Source of the DNA: Anaerolineae bacterium
GTDB taxonomy: Bacteria; Chloroflexota; Anaerolineae; B4-G1; SLSP01
DNA: 17,684 nucleotides
Assembly (NCBI GenBank): GCA_016934645.1
Contig: JAFGSL010000113.1
Coordinates: 1-17,684, forward strand
Direction: 5' to 3'
Below the pieces are notes generated by a model. The model did not search any database. It saw only the letters and a list, made by a program, of their open reading frames with translations, and was not told the origin of the DNA. Below are positions 1-7,856 of the stretch, one piece after another. How positions within the stretch are numbered: position 1 is the first letter of the stretch; the number at the start of each line of letters is the position of its first letter. A program made the translations under genes and the position numbers.

Positions 1-2
1 AT

Positions 3-362
3 GTCCCCACCGATTTACCGGCGGTATTGGTGGACGATGGCGAATTGGCGCAGGTCTTTATGAACCTGGTACTCAACGCCGTGGATGCAATGGGCGAAAA
101 CGGCCTGTTGCACGTGGGTGGCCGCCTGGCCAAGGATGGGCGTGTCGCCATCAGCTTCACCGATAACGGCCAAGGTATGGCTCCAGAACACCTTTCGCGC
201 CTATTCGAACCGTTCTTCACCACGAAAGAGAAAGGGGCCGGGATGGGGTTAAGTGTCAGTTATGACTTGATCAAACAATATGATGGTGACATCTCCGTCA
301 CCAGCCAGGTAGGAGAGGGGTCCACTTTCACCGTGTGGTTACACACCACTGAGGGACGCTGA
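3..362 (+). CDS. Sensor histidine kinase, C-terminal ATPase domain (5' partial)
   Basis: This is the last ~119 residues of a histidine kinase; the reading frame is open to the window edge, so the sensor and dimerisation domains lie outside. The HATPase_c boxes appear in order: the N box (QVFMNLVLNAVDAM), the G1 box (DNGQGM), the F box (LFEPFFTTK) and the G2 box (GAGMGLSVSYDLI). The domain binds ATP and supplies the phosphate for the conserved His and then the partner regulator. The stop codon overlaps the next gene's ATG (TGATG), so kinase and regulator are almost certainly translated together as a cognate pair. The F-box spelling FEPFFTTK is typical of NtrB-like and hybrid-type kinases. The input signal is unknown because the N-terminus is missing. 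Confidence 0.95.
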   Translation, partial: VPTDLPAVLVDDGELAQVFMNLVLNAVDAMGENGLLHVGGRLAKDGRVAISFTDNGQGMAPEHLSRLFEPFFTTKEKGAGMGLSVSYDLIKQYDGDISVTSQVGEGSTFTVWLHTTEGR

Positions 363-1198
363 TGGCCGACCAGGCAGTTCCTTTCACGACCGCATTTCCT
401 GGTGCGCGCATCTTGATTGCCGACGATGAACCAGGTATTCGTCGCACCCTGAGAGACATCTTCCGCCGTGTAGGCTACCATCCGTCGGAAGCGACCTCAG
501 GAACTGAAGCCCTGCAGAAAATACAAACTGAGTCATTCGACTTAGTCCTGCTCGATCTGAACATGCCGGAGATGTCGGGGACAGCCGTGCTTACGGCAGC
601 CCGTCCACACGCACCTAACACGGTTTTCATCATCATCACAGCTTACGCCACGCTGGATTCAGCCATTCTGGCGCTACGGCATTGGGCTTACGATTATCTC
701 TTCAAGCCCAGTTCGGTGCGCGAGATTCTGCGCGTGGTAGAAAACGGGCTGGCCTCGCGGCAACAGCGTATGCCGCACGAGGATCCGGTGGCGTTACTGG
801 AGCGCGCGTTGGCGACGCTCAAAAACACGCCGCCGGAAGCAGTACCGGATACAATGCTGGGTGTGGATGAGTCCACCACGCCCACCGAGCGGTTCCTGCA
901 AGCCCCCGGTCTCACCCTGGACACCCAAAAGGGGCTGGCCATTGTCGCAGAGGATGCCGTCGCCCTCACACCCACCGAATTAGACATTCTGGCATACCTG
1001 ATGCGTCACACAGGGCATGTCGTCTCCGTCCAGGAACTCGGCGTGCATCTTCAAGGGACCGAGATGTCCGCTCACGCCGCTCGCGATCTGCTGCGCGCGC
1101 CTTTGCACCGGCTGCGCCACAAGATCGAGGCCGACCCCAAGAATCCGCGCTTCATCCACACCCTACGGGGACGTGGGTATATGTTCGAAGTACGTTAG
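362..1198 (+). CDS. Two-component response regulator, receiver plus OmpR/PhoB-type winged helix
   Basis: A 278-residue DNA-binding response regulator. The receiver domain (about residues 15-130) has the acidic pair D21/D22, the phospho-acceptor D65 in LVLLDLNMP, the switch T93 in IIITAYA and K115 in YLFKPSS. A linker of about 70 residues follows, then a winged-helix effector domain (about residues 195-278) with LTPTELDILAYL and the C-terminal RGRGYMFEV signature of OmpR/PhoB-like regulators. The linker is longer than usual for the family, and the receiver sequence (ALRHWAYDYLFKP) resembles NtrC-type receivers, so this is a somewhat mixed architecture. It starts inside the kinase stop codon. 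Target promoters cannot be inferred; it points towards the minus-strand block but has no visible operator there. Confidence 0.95.
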   Translation: MADQAVPFTTAFPGARILIADDEPGIRRTLRDIFRRVGYHPSEATSGTEALQKIQTESFDLVLLDLNMPEMSGTAVLTAARPHAPNTVFIIITAYATLDSAILALRHWAYDYLFKPSSVREILRVVENGLASRQQRMPHEDPVALLERALATLKNTPPEAVPDTMLGVDESTTPTERFLQAPGLTLDTQKGLAIVAEDAVALTPTELDILAYLMRHTGHVVSVQELGVHLQGTEMSAHAARDLLRAPLHRLRHKIEADPKNPRFIHTLRGRGYMFEVR

Positions 1199-1215
1199 GG
1201 AAAAGTTATACCTGC

Positions 1216-1884
1216 TCAGCGTTTCAACAATCCCCAACTTAGAGGGAACAACGCCAGCAAGAAGAACACTCCACCAGCCATAGTGCCCGTACGCAACGGA
1301 GCGCTTCCCGTCAGAAAACCAACCACGCCCAAGATGCAGGCAACGCCATTGAGGATCAACAACCCTCCACTCCAACGCAACGCACCACGCCGTCGCCACA
1401 ACAAAACACCATAGAGAATCGAGGGGATGCTCAGGACGGCGTAAGCCAGGCCATTGAAGAAGGCCATACCGGATTCGGGCCAGGTTTGCAAGACTTGGCG
1501 CAGCAATACGTCGGTAGCCGCACCATAGAGCAGATCGCCGCGCAGTGTCAGCAAGGCGGGTGCAATCACTACTTGCGAAAGGTAGACAACGAGGTTGAGC
1601 GCCCCATAGATCGGCGTAAAAACTAGGCCGATCACGATCCACGGCGGCGCGTCAGGTTTGAGATAGGCGTGTAGCGCGGTCATCAACGCCGTCGCCGCCA
1701 GCGTGATCAGTGCTGCGTTCAGATATGTGGCGTAGAACAGCCAATCCAGCCGCGCGGCGTGCGTCACCACTTGCGCAAAGGTATCCAACGGCCCGGCGGT
1801 CGCCATATCGGCGATGAGCAGGCCCAACCACAGCACAGTCAGCAGCAGACAGATGATCGCGAGAATGCCGGTGAGTTTCGCCAC
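1216..1884 (-). CDS. Multi-pass membrane protein of unknown function
   Basis: A 222-residue hydrophobic protein with about six predicted membrane segments, starting with a helix at residues 4-26 (LTGILAIICLLLTVLWLGLL) and ending with a helix just before the C-terminal LLKR. I do not recognise a named family. The GTG start at 1884 is chosen because AGGAGGG lies 5 nt upstream and no better in-frame start is visible. The preceding iron-sulfur flavoprotein gene stops only 14 nt upstream, so the two are probably cotranscribed and this is the last gene of the leftward block. It converges on the response regulator with 17 bp between stops. No catalytic motif is visible; a transport, anchoring or sensing role would be a guess. 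Confidence 0.85.
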   Translation of the reverse strand: MAKLTGILAIICLLLTVLWLGLLIADMATAGPLDTFAQVVTHAARLDWLFYATYLNAALITLAATALMTALHAYLKPDAPPWIVIGLVFTPIYGALNLVVYLSQVVIAPALLTLRGDLLYGAATDVLLRQVLQTWPESGMAFFNGLAYAVLSIPSILYGVLLWRRRGALRWSGGLLILNGVACILGVVGFLTGSAPLRTGTMAGGVFFLLALFPLSWGLLKR

Positions 1885-1898
1885 AATTTCCCTCCTGG

Positions 1899-2681
1899 CT
1901 ATATCACAAACGGGGCAATCGTAGCTCCCAGCGCGCGCGCCAACGTGACTTTCACAAGACTCGCGTGATGGGTCACGTAAAAAGTCCGGTCAGGTTCAAG
2001 CCAACCTTGAGCCTTCCGGTAGGCATAATCATAAGTCGTGGGGTCATCACGCTGCCAGGCCAACTGCTGAATCTTGAAGGTGAGCAGAGAGACAAACGAC
2101 GGTCGCAAAGCTTGACGTTCGGTGACGGCGCGGAACAGCTTTTCGGCAATTTTGGCCGTCTCTGACCGGTAGCGTTCCATCTCATCGGTCGGCGTGAGTG
2201 CCCCCATTTTGTACCCCGCATGTCCCACCAAATGAAAACCCCACGTAACCAATGCCGTATTCATCGTGCCCAAGGTGTGCCTGGTAGGACTGCTACCCAC
2301 TGTGGCCAGCGAAAAAGCACACTTCCCAGCAAATGCCGGGCGATGACAGATGTAGGCCAACCGATCCATGAAATTCTTGGTCAGGCCGCTCACGTCGTCC
2401 ACGTAGACCGGGCTGGCGAGGATAAAGGCGTCAGCAGCATCCATCTTCGCCTTGATCGCCGGGATATCATCCTTCAGCGGGCACTTATCCTCGCCGCGAT
2501 CAAAACATGTCCGGCAGCCCCGGCATAGGCGAATGTCCATGTCACCCAGATAGAGTGCCTCAAAGGTCAATGACTCCCCGGCACGCCCGGCAAACGTCTC
2601 GAGCTGCGTGCCAACCATCTGCACAATGCGGGCGGTGTTCCCCTTTTTGCGATAACTGCCAACCAGAGCGAGAATGTTCAT
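1899..2681 (-). CDS. NAD(P)H-dependent FMN oxidoreductase / iron-sulfur flavoprotein-like
   Basis: A 260-residue flavodoxin-fold protein. The N-terminal FMN phosphate loop is GSYRKKGNT (residues 8-16), and a compact cysteine cluster C53-x2-C56-x2-C59-x7-C67 follows. That spacing fits the CX2CX2CX4-7C [4Fe-4S] motif of the archaeal and anaerobic iron-sulfur flavoprotein (Isf) family, which moves electrons between ferredoxin and FMN. ASPVYVDDVSGLTKNFMDR (residues about 90-108) is the usual active-site and dimer strand. After the core (about residue 190) comes a tail of ~70 residues that is longer than in simple FMN reductases. The ATG at 2681 has a GAGGA ribosome site about 7 nt upstream. The gene lies 28 nt after the radical SAM gene. 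It could instead be an azo- or quinone-reductase-like protein that has kept the cysteines. Confidence 0.9.
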   Translation of the reverse strand: MNILALVGSYRKKGNTARIVQMVGTQLETFAGRAGESLTFEALYLGDMDIRLCRGCRTCFDRGEDKCPLKDDIPAIKAKMDAADAFILASPVYVDDVSGLTKNFMDRLAYICHRPAFAGKCAFSLATVGSSPTRHTLGTMNTALVTWGFHLVGHAGYKMGALTPTDEMERYRSETAKIAEKLFRAVTERQALRPSFVSLLTFKIQQLAWQRDDPTTYDYAYRKAQGWLEPDRTFYVTHHASLVKVTLARALGATIAPFVI

Positions 2682-2709
2682 AATGCGTTCCTCTTGAGAA
2701 ACAAATTTC

Positions 2710-4047
2710 TTAAGTCACCGCTTGGTGTAGCACCTCAGCGGCGATGACAGGCTCGTTGCCGCGCCAGCGTTTGAGACCGTAGAAACCGTTCAAAAACGCA
2801 GCCAGCAGCAGCGCGCCGGGACGCAGATAATGGGCAGCCCGCGCAATGCGCCGTAGCGTGTATCCTGGCGAGAACGCGCGTCGCCACAACGCACGGTGCG
2901 CTTGCAGCAATGCCTCCGGGTTCATTCCCCTAGGAACAAAGGCCACGTTATAGCCATTGGAGGCAAGGCTACTCTGCCCTGTTAACAAGCGTCCCTCTGC
3001 TGCTAGTTGCGTGTATAACGCGGTTCCAGCGTAGGGTGTGAGCACGCTGATAAACGGCGCATCCACCCCAATCGCGTACAGTTGATCGGCCATGGCGACA
3101 ATGCTCTCCGGTGTATCACCATCGAATCCGGCGACAAAACCGGCCATGACACAAATGCCGCGCTTGTGCAGCGCCTCGATAGAGCGCCGGTAGCGGTCGG
3201 CCTGGTTCTGCGGCTTGTGCGCCGCTCTGAGCGCGTCCGGGCCAAAAGTCTCAATCCCAAAGAAGACCCCAATACAACCCGACACCGCCATCAAATCCAG
3301 CAGTTCTTCGTCCTGAGCGATGTCCATGCTGGCCTGGGTCAACCACCAGCGCTTGAGGGGCATCATCGCGCGCAGCAGGTCTTTGACATACTCGCGCGTC
3401 GCGGTGAGATTATCATCCCAGAACCAGATGATTTTGCGCTGCCACCAATGTGGAAAGGCGTCATAGCGGATGTCATGCAGAACGTCTGCGATAGGTCGCA
3501 TACGGAAACCAGGATTCAGGCCCGGTACACAACAAAAAGAGCAGGAAAATGGGCAACCGCGCGTAGCCTGCACCACCCGCCGGATAAAAAAGTCATCCGG
3601 GAGCAGATCATAACGGGGCGTGGGGATGCCATCTAGCGCAGGCGGTGAGCCCTGATAACGGCGCTGCAACCGGCCGGCAGCAGCATCGGCGAGCATACGC
3701 GTCCAGAGAGCGTCTGCCTCGCCGATGCAAACAGCGTCGCAGTGCGCCAACGCTTCCTCTGGCCAAAACGTGACGTGCGGCCCCCCAGCGACCACGCACT
3801 TGCCACGCGTACGAAAGGCGTCTGCCAGTCGATACGCTTCGTCCGCAAAGCCGCTAAAAAATGACAGGGCAATCAGGTCGGCGTCGGTGTCCAACGACAC
3901 CGGCGTCACTTGCTGGTGAATGACGCGAACGGTATGTTCCGGTGGAGTCAATGCGGCGAGATGAATACCGGTCAGCGGTGGAACGAAATCTTTCTCGTGT
4001 CCCAACCGGTAACGCGGAACATAGATGACGATAATGTCAATTTTCAC
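2710..4047 (-). CDS. B12-binding domain-containing radical SAM enzyme
   Basis: A 445-residue enzyme with an N-terminal cobalamin-binding Rossmann-like domain (about residues 1-140; [42 protein letters not shown]) and a radical SAM domain whose [4Fe-4S] ligands are C165-x3-C169-x2-C172 ([10 protein letters not shown]). IWFWDDNLT and IGVFFGIET are further family hallmarks. The C-terminal ~110 residues are basic and hydrophobic. Such proteins perform methylations or other radical carbon chemistry, and the class includes hopanoid and bacteriochlorophyll modifiers. I chose the GTG at 4047 because homology begins at '[10 protein letters not shown]'; a frame extension to 4098 would overlap the hydrolase gene and encodes unlikely residues. 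GAAGGA lies about 12 nt upstream, which is long spacing. The flavodoxin two genes upstream is a plausible electron donor. The substrate is unknown. Confidence 0.93.
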   Translation of the reverse strand: MKIDIIVIYVPRYRLGHEKDFVPPLTGIHLAALTPPEHTVRVIHQQVTPVSLDTDADLIALSFFSGFADEAYRLADAFRTRGKCVVAGGPHVTFWPEEALAHCDAVCIGEADALWTRMLADAAAGRLQRRYQGSPPALDGIPTPRYDLLPDDFFIRRVVQATRGCPFSCSFCCVPGLNPGFRMRPIADVLHDIRYDAFPHWWQRKIIWFWDDNLTATREYVKDLLRAMMPLKRWWLTQASMDIAQDEELLDLMAVSGCIGVFFGIETFGPDALRAAHKPQNQADRYRRSIEALHKRGICVMAGFVAGFDGDTPESIVAMADQLYAIGVDAPFISVLTPYAGTALYTQLAAEGRLLTGQSSLASNGYNVAFVPRGMNPEALLQAHRALWRRAFSPGYTLRRIARAAHYLRPGALLLAAFLNGFYGLKRWRGNEPVIAAEVLHQAVT

Positions 4048-4063
4048 AGCCTGATGGCATCCT

Positions 4064-5209
4064 TCAAACGGCCCGTCGTCGCCCTCGCCACCAGCCAACC
4101 AGGTAATTGATCAGAGCCACAGCGCCCAGCGCCAGCAGCCAGCGCTGTGTCGCTGGGCGCACCGGTGCCATCCTCGGACCCCAGGTGCGGCGCGATCCTC
4201 GCCGATAGGTCGGAAGGGCCAGGCCCGGCAGGAGCACATCGCTGATCCAGTAGGCTGGAAGCGGCACTGGCAGTTTGGGCTGTGCATCGCGCGGTTCGGG
4301 CCGTTTCTCCGGCACCATCACCTCGGCGACGGCAAACGTCTCTCCTTGCTCCTGCGTCAACTCGGCTAACACCGTGCCATCCGCATCCACGACCTTGCAT
4401 CCTTGGACAAAGGTATAGGTTACCTGCAGACGCCGTGCCTGGGGCAGATATTTGACCAGCCAGGGCGCTAGTGGCAGGATGGTGATGAAAGAGGCCAGCG
4501 CGTTGGGGACGCCGGTGGTCACGTGCCCGCAGCCGACGGTATTGACCGCCGGGACGCCGAGCCAGGCCGCCTGTTGGTTGATCGTCGCACCGAAAGTCTG
4601 CTGTGCGGCGTTTTTCAGACGGCTGAAAAGCGGGCCCATCATCTCGGCGGTGATCCGGTCGCCGTTGGGAAAATGGTACACCGGATCACCGCCATCCGGA
4701 GGAGAACTGCAAATCAGCATCAGGTCCACTTGACCCGCATAGCGCCGCCACAGTTCGGCGTGGGCGACGTCCCAGCAAATCATCATCCCGATGTCGCCCA
4801 GGTCGGTGTGTGCCACAGTGATGCGGTCGCTCTCGCGGAAATAGGCCCGTTCCCACGCCCAGGGATAGTGCTTGTCGTAGCGCCAGCAACGGCCATCAGG
4901 CGCGTAGAGCAGAAGCGCGTTGTAGATCTCGTCCTGATCCAGGAGCAGCAACGATCCTGCCAGGTGAACGTTCAAATGCGCCGCGGTCGCCCGCATCCAT
5001 GCAGCGGTGGGGCCATCCAGCGGTTCCGCCCGCCGGAAATTCTCGTCGGTATAGCCGTACCCCAAGTTGAACAGTTCCGGCAAGACGACCAAGTGCGCCC
5101 CGGCAGCGGCGGCCTGCGTCACCAATACTTCCGCGCGTGCCAGCCGTTCACCCAGGGGCGCAGGATTGGTGTCCATCTGCACGGCGGCGATGGCGATGGC
5201 GCGGTTCAT
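4064..5209 (-). CDS. Carbon-nitrogen hydrolase (nitrilase superfamily) with C-terminal membrane segment
   Basis: A 381-residue protein. The nitrilase-superfamily catalytic triad is complete: E45 (LPELF), K113 (YDKHY) and C145 (MICWD). These enzymes hydrolyse non-peptide C-N bonds in amides, nitriles or carbamoyl compounds. The hydrolase domain covers roughly residues 4-300. A proline-rich linker follows (about 300-345), then one hydrophobic segment (about 356-374) ending in RGRRR, which is unusual for this mostly soluble family. Residues 238-255 are also hydrophobic. The ATG at 5209 lies 2 nt after the flavodoxin stop and lacks a clear ribosome site, so translation is probably coupled; a longer frame to 5239 overlaps flavodoxin and is less likely. 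The radical SAM gene starts 16 nt after its stop. It resembles plain CN-hydrolases rather than apolipoprotein N-acyltransferase, which has many membrane helices. The substrate is unknown. Confidence 0.92.
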   Translation of the reverse strand: MNRAIAIAAVQMDTNPAPLGERLARAEVLVTQAAAAGAHLVVLPELFNLGYGYTDENFRRAEPLDGPTAAWMRATAAHLNVHLAGSLLLLDQDEIYNALLLYAPDGRCWRYDKHYPWAWERAYFRESDRITVAHTDLGDIGMMICWDVAHAELWRRYAGQVDLMLICSSPPDGGDPVYHFPNGDRITAEMMGPLFSRLKNAAQQTFGATINQQAAWLGVPAVNTVGCGHVTTGVPNALASFITILPLAPWLVKYLPQARRLQVTYTFVQGCKVVDADGTVLAELTQEQGETFAVAEVMVPEKRPEPRDAQPKLPVPLPAYWISDVLLPGLALPTYRRGSRRTWGPRMAPVRPATQRWLLALGAVALINYLVGWWRGRRRAV

Positions 5210-5211
5210 CG

Positions 5212-5676
5212 TTATACGGCGAGGATTTTCTGCGCCCACGCTGCTGCGCGCTCCAGCTCGCCCTCCTTCAGTGGACCTTCCGATCCTTCCACAATGAATC
5301 CTGCTGGCGGCACAGCCTCGGCTCCGCCCCTTTTGACAAGCTGCTTCCCAATCGGCTCGGCGGCATAACCAAAGAGCTTGGCGAAAAAGGTTAAAACAGC
5401 ATTGTTGACCTGTTTGACATCCATGCGCGTATCGAAGGCAGCAACCTTGATCCCGTTGAGCTTCCCTGCTGGAAGGCCCTTCAGAAATGCCTTAACGGGT
5501 TTTAGCGGTTGAAACGCCTGCGTCGGTGAGCCAACGACAAGCACATCCAGACCAGCCAACTGCTCCGGCGTCACCGCAGTAACGCGGTGGGCCTCGCACT
5601 CAAGTGCTGCCGCCATCGCCTGGGCGACCTTCTCCGTATTCCCATACACCGAATCATAGACAACCAAAGCTTTCAC
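5212..5676 (-). CDS. Flavodoxin domain protein
   Basis: A 154-residue single-domain flavodoxin. The FMN phosphate-binding loop is DSVYGNTEKVA (residues 8-18), followed by VLVVGSPTQAFQPLKPVKAFL, which supplies the second flavin loop. Flavodoxins of this size are one-electron carriers in the cytoplasm and can replace ferredoxin, for example in reducing radical SAM enzymes. The GTG at 5676 is supported by AAAGGAGGGG about 6 nt upstream. It overlaps the stop of the upstream membrane protein by 4 nt (GTGA) and its own stop is 2 nt before the hydrolase ATG. With a radical SAM gene just downstream, a donor role is a reasonable inference. A menaquinone-dependent protoporphyrinogen oxidase-like role is a weaker alternative. 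Confidence 0.92.
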   Translation of the reverse strand: MKALVVYDSVYGNTEKVAQAMAAALECEAHRVTAVTPEQLAGLDVLVVGSPTQAFQPLKPVKAFLKGLPAGKLNGIKVAAFDTRMDVKQVNNAVLTFFAKLFGYAAEPIGKQLVKRGGAEAVPPAGFIVEGSEGPLKEGELERAAAWAQKILAV

Positions 5677-6044
5677 GATACCCCTCCTTTGAGCATAATA
5701 AAAATGATAACCATAGCAATCACCAGCACAACCGGCGCGATCCTGTGAATGGCCAGCATAAGAGCATAATCAACTTTACCTATGCTCATCAGCGCACCAC
5801 TGGCGAACAAAGCGATCACACACAGTGCTGCCACAACGAGCAATACGATGATGAGGGCCAGCGAATCAACGTTCTTGAGTACTTTGGTGAATTGTACGAT
5901 CGTAGCAATGACCGCGCCCAGAGCAATTAGCTTGTGGATATTGAACAGAAGGCCGTTATACGGTTTGCCTACTTGGCTCACCCAGAAACCGAAAACCAGA
6001 GTGAGAATAAAAGCAACAATGGGAAGCACAAATTTCGATAGCAT
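5673..6044 (-). CDS. Small 4-TM membrane protein with membrane-associated histidines
   Basis: A 123-residue integral membrane protein with four helices: about residues 4-24, 34-55, 62-88 and 95-118. Two histidines sit near the starts of helices 2 and 4, in NIHKLIALG and AIHRIAPVV, in similar local settings. That arrangement could bind a b-type heme between helices, as in cytochrome b561-like proteins, but it is an inference and not a recognised match. The ATG at 6044 is preferred over an in-frame TTG at 6050 because GGGGAGG lies 6 nt before it. The gene follows the previous membrane protein by 18 nt and overlaps flavodoxin by 4 nt, so it is cotranscribed with a flavin electron carrier. Confidence 0.85.
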   Translation of the reverse strand: MLSKFVLPIVAFILTLVFGFWVSQVGKPYNGLLFNIHKLIALGAVIATIVQFTKVLKNVDSLALIIVLLVVAALCVIALFASGALMSIGKVDYALMLAIHRIAPVVLVIAMVIIFIMLKGGVS

Positions 6045-6062
6045 ATGCAACCTCCCCTTGAA

Positions 6063-6665
6063 TTACCCAACTGCATCACGGGCATAACCCGTGTAAACCG
6101 ATAGCGGCAGCATGGTCAGAATCAAAGCCAGACCAAAGTACATGGCGCTTTTCATGAAATCGTTGAAAAAGTAACCCACCGGGAACTGCCCTAACAACCA
6201 CACCAGCAAGAGTACCAATGGCCAAGGCCACAGTTTGGCAGCGAAACGAGTGATACCGCCAGGCTCCCGAGTCAATGTCCTGTTGATCCCCGTTCCTGCC
6301 GCGCCACCGATGACACCGATCAGAAAAGGGAAAAGGCCACCGCCGAACAGCAGCAGTGCCGCCGAAAGCAGCATCAACACCAGCCCACCGTGTTTGCGTT
6401 GGATAAATCCCACCGACCAGATGAAAATCGCCAGGCCGAGGATCACTGCCAAAATGCCGGTGATCAGAAAGCTCGGGAGGATGGTCATAGCCGGTTCGCA
6501 GATGTTCCAGGCCACTTCAGGATCGCAAGGCGGTCCCATGGAGACGATCATCAATCCCGCCGGACGGACGTGACCCTGCAGGATTTCGAAATAACCGTGT
6601 TCCACTCCAGCAATCCCGGCAGCAATGCCCAACCATGTCGCAACCGTTTTCGTCGCTTTTCTCAC
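6063..6665 (-). CDS. Conserved multi-pass membrane protein of unknown function
   Basis: About 200 residues with an N-terminal hydrophobic stretch (WLGIAAGIAGVEHGYFEILQG), a short probably extracytoplasmic loop with two cysteines (PPCDPEVAWNICEPAM), and then about five helices including GLVLMLLSAALLLFGGGLFPFL. The motifs EHGYFEILQG and FIQRKHGG look like those of a conserved hypothetical family I have a general memory of from Gram-positive bacteria and Chloroflexota; I cannot name a function. The cysteine pair could form a disulfide. The GTG start at 6665 is set by GAAGGAG about 4 nt upstream and lies 1 nt after the stop of the preceding gene, which argues for tight translational coupling. Longer in-frame extensions to 6701 overlap the upstream gene and look non-conserved. 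Confidence 0.85.
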   Translation of the reverse strand: MRKATKTVATWLGIAAGIAGVEHGYFEILQGHVRPAGLMIVSMGPPCDPEVAWNICEPAMTILPSFLITGILAVILGLAIFIWSVGFIQRKHGGLVLMLLSAALLLFGGGLFPFLIGVIGGAAGTGINRTLTREPGGITRFAAKLWPWPLVLLLVWLLGQFPVGYFFNDFMKSAMYFGLALILTMLPLSVYTGYARDAVG

Positions 6666-6666
6666 G

Positions 6667-7377
6667 TCACTCCTTCGCACACTTAAATAAAATCCGAGCA
6701 ACCAGCAGATGCCAGATCATCCAAAGCAGACCGCCGCTAGCCAACCAAAGGGCACGCAAGGAAGGCGCGAAGGCAACCGTCAAGCAATAGGCCAGATCGC
6801 AAGCACTTGCCAGCAATCCTACGATGGCAGTAGCACGGTTGGAGCGCAGCATCACGAGCGAAAGCAGCAGTCCCGCCAGGGCGATCAACAACACACTCAT
6901 ATACGCACCCGTGCCAGGGAAAGTTGCCAGCGGATCGTTGGTTGCCAGGAGGGCCTGCCCGGCGGTCAGCAAGGCGGCCTTTTGCGCTTCGGAGGCGGCT
7001 ACGGCGTATTGCTGGCTGAGAGACAACATCGAAAGCGAAATGTTCGACGCGAGATTGACAGCAATTCCCACCAATCCGCTGGCGAGAGCCAGCACTGTCA
7101 TGCTTTTGTGCGTCCGCCAGAACGCTACACCCAGCGCCAGAAAAAGCACGCCGACCAACACGTAGTTGAAGAGATCGAAAACGGCCAGGAACGACAGACC
7201 GACGAACGGGTCGCTTTGCAGCAAAGCGTACCACTCCGCCGCCGATTGAGGAATAGCCTCTATTCCGGTGAACAGCGACACCTCCGCACCAAAGTTGCGA
7301 CGGAAGAGCACGGCAGCCACCAGGGCGGCAATCGCACCGATTTTGTAAAGCAGCTTCCAATCTTGATTTTGTGTCAC
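6667..7377 (-). CDS. DUF4386-like multi-pass membrane protein
   Basis: A 236-residue membrane protein with about six helices (around residues 12-26, 57-85, 91-115, 157-178, 183-203 and 210-230). The pattern of a GIAVNLASNISLSMLSLS stretch, a charged loop rich in Ala and Gln (AVAASEAQKAALLTAGQALLA) and GAYMSVLLIALAGLLLSLVMLRS resembles DUF4386-type proteins; this family call is from memory of sequence style and only moderately secure. The GTG at 7377 has AAAGGA about 7 nt upstream. It ends 1 nt before the next gene and begins 19 nt after the SRPBCC gene, so the four genes 5673-7849 form one unit. The function is unknown in the family. Confidence 0.8.
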   Translation of the reverse strand: MTQNQDWKLLYKIGAIAALVAAVLFRRNFGAEVSLFTGIEAIPQSAAEWYALLQSDPFVGLSFLAVFDLFNYVLVGVLFLALGVAFWRTHKSMTVLALASGLVGIAVNLASNISLSMLSLSQQYAVAASEAQKAALLTAGQALLATNDPLATFPGTGAYMSVLLIALAGLLLSLVMLRSNRATAIVGLLASACDLAYCLTVAFAPSLRALWLASGGLLWMIWHLLVARILFKCAKE

Positions 7378-7396
7378 GCCGGTTTCCTTTCGCCTG

Positions 7397-7849
7397 TCAG
7401 TTGATGTGGCGTTTCAACAACTCTTTCCAACGCCTTTGACGGTGACGATAAAACAGGTGCGCGAAGGCCCAGATGAATGCAGTTAGCAATCCCGCTTTGA
7501 TCTCGATTTCGTCGGTATAACGCAGTCGACCAGCTCCAATCGGATAAAAGCGCATGGTATGGTTCCACACGCGTGCCAAAGAGCCACCTTCCTGACTCTC
7601 AATGGTGTTCGTCGCCCTATCGATGGTGACGATTTTGATCCGATGCTGACCCAGGGGTAGAAAGCCGAAAGAAGACAATCGCACCACATAGGTTTTGCCG
7701 ACGATCCACTCGCCGTTCAGATCGCCAGCCACCAACGGCTCAAAATGCAAGAGGGGGGAGGCGACAAATTGCAGCGATTCAGGTCTGATGATCCTGTCCC
7801 AAAACCGCTTTTCGGTGCAATCCAGAACCGTGGAAATACGCGCAAGCAT
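7397..7849 (-). CDS. SRPBCC (START-like) ligand-binding family protein
   Basis: A 150-residue protein with the layout of the SRPBCC/polyketide-cyclase superfamily: a first strand followed by FWDRIIRP, a central antiparallel sheet (GKTYVVRLSSFGFLPLGQHRIKIVTID, HTMRFYPIGAGRLRYTDEIEIKAG) and a long C-terminal helix (LLTAFIWAFAHLFYRHRQRRWKELL). Members bind lipids or other hydrophobic molecules in a deep pocket. The very hydrophobic, basic C-terminal helix suggests it may sit at the membrane. The ATG at 7849 follows the GNAT stop by 7 nt, with GAAGGA upstream inside the end of that gene. Its place between a GNAT gene and membrane proteins fits an accessory lipid-binding role, but no substrate is indicated. 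Confidence 0.8.
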   Translation of the reverse strand: MLARISTVLDCTEKRFWDRIIRPESLQFVASPLLHFEPLVAGDLNGEWIVGKTYVVRLSSFGFLPLGQHRIKIVTIDRATNTIESQEGGSLARVWNHTMRFYPIGAGRLRYTDEIEIKAGLLTAFIWAFAHLFYRHRQRRWKELLKRHIN

Positions 7850-7856
7850 ATCTTTT

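Noticed and set aside
4523..5368. A 281-codon plus-strand open frame opposite the hydrolase
   Set aside because: The minus-strand gene has a full catalytic triad and good coupling with its neighbours. The plus-strand product has no recognisable domain.
6709..7404. A 231-codon plus-strand open frame
   Set aside because: Low-complexity, Gln-rich and antisense to a clear membrane protein gene.
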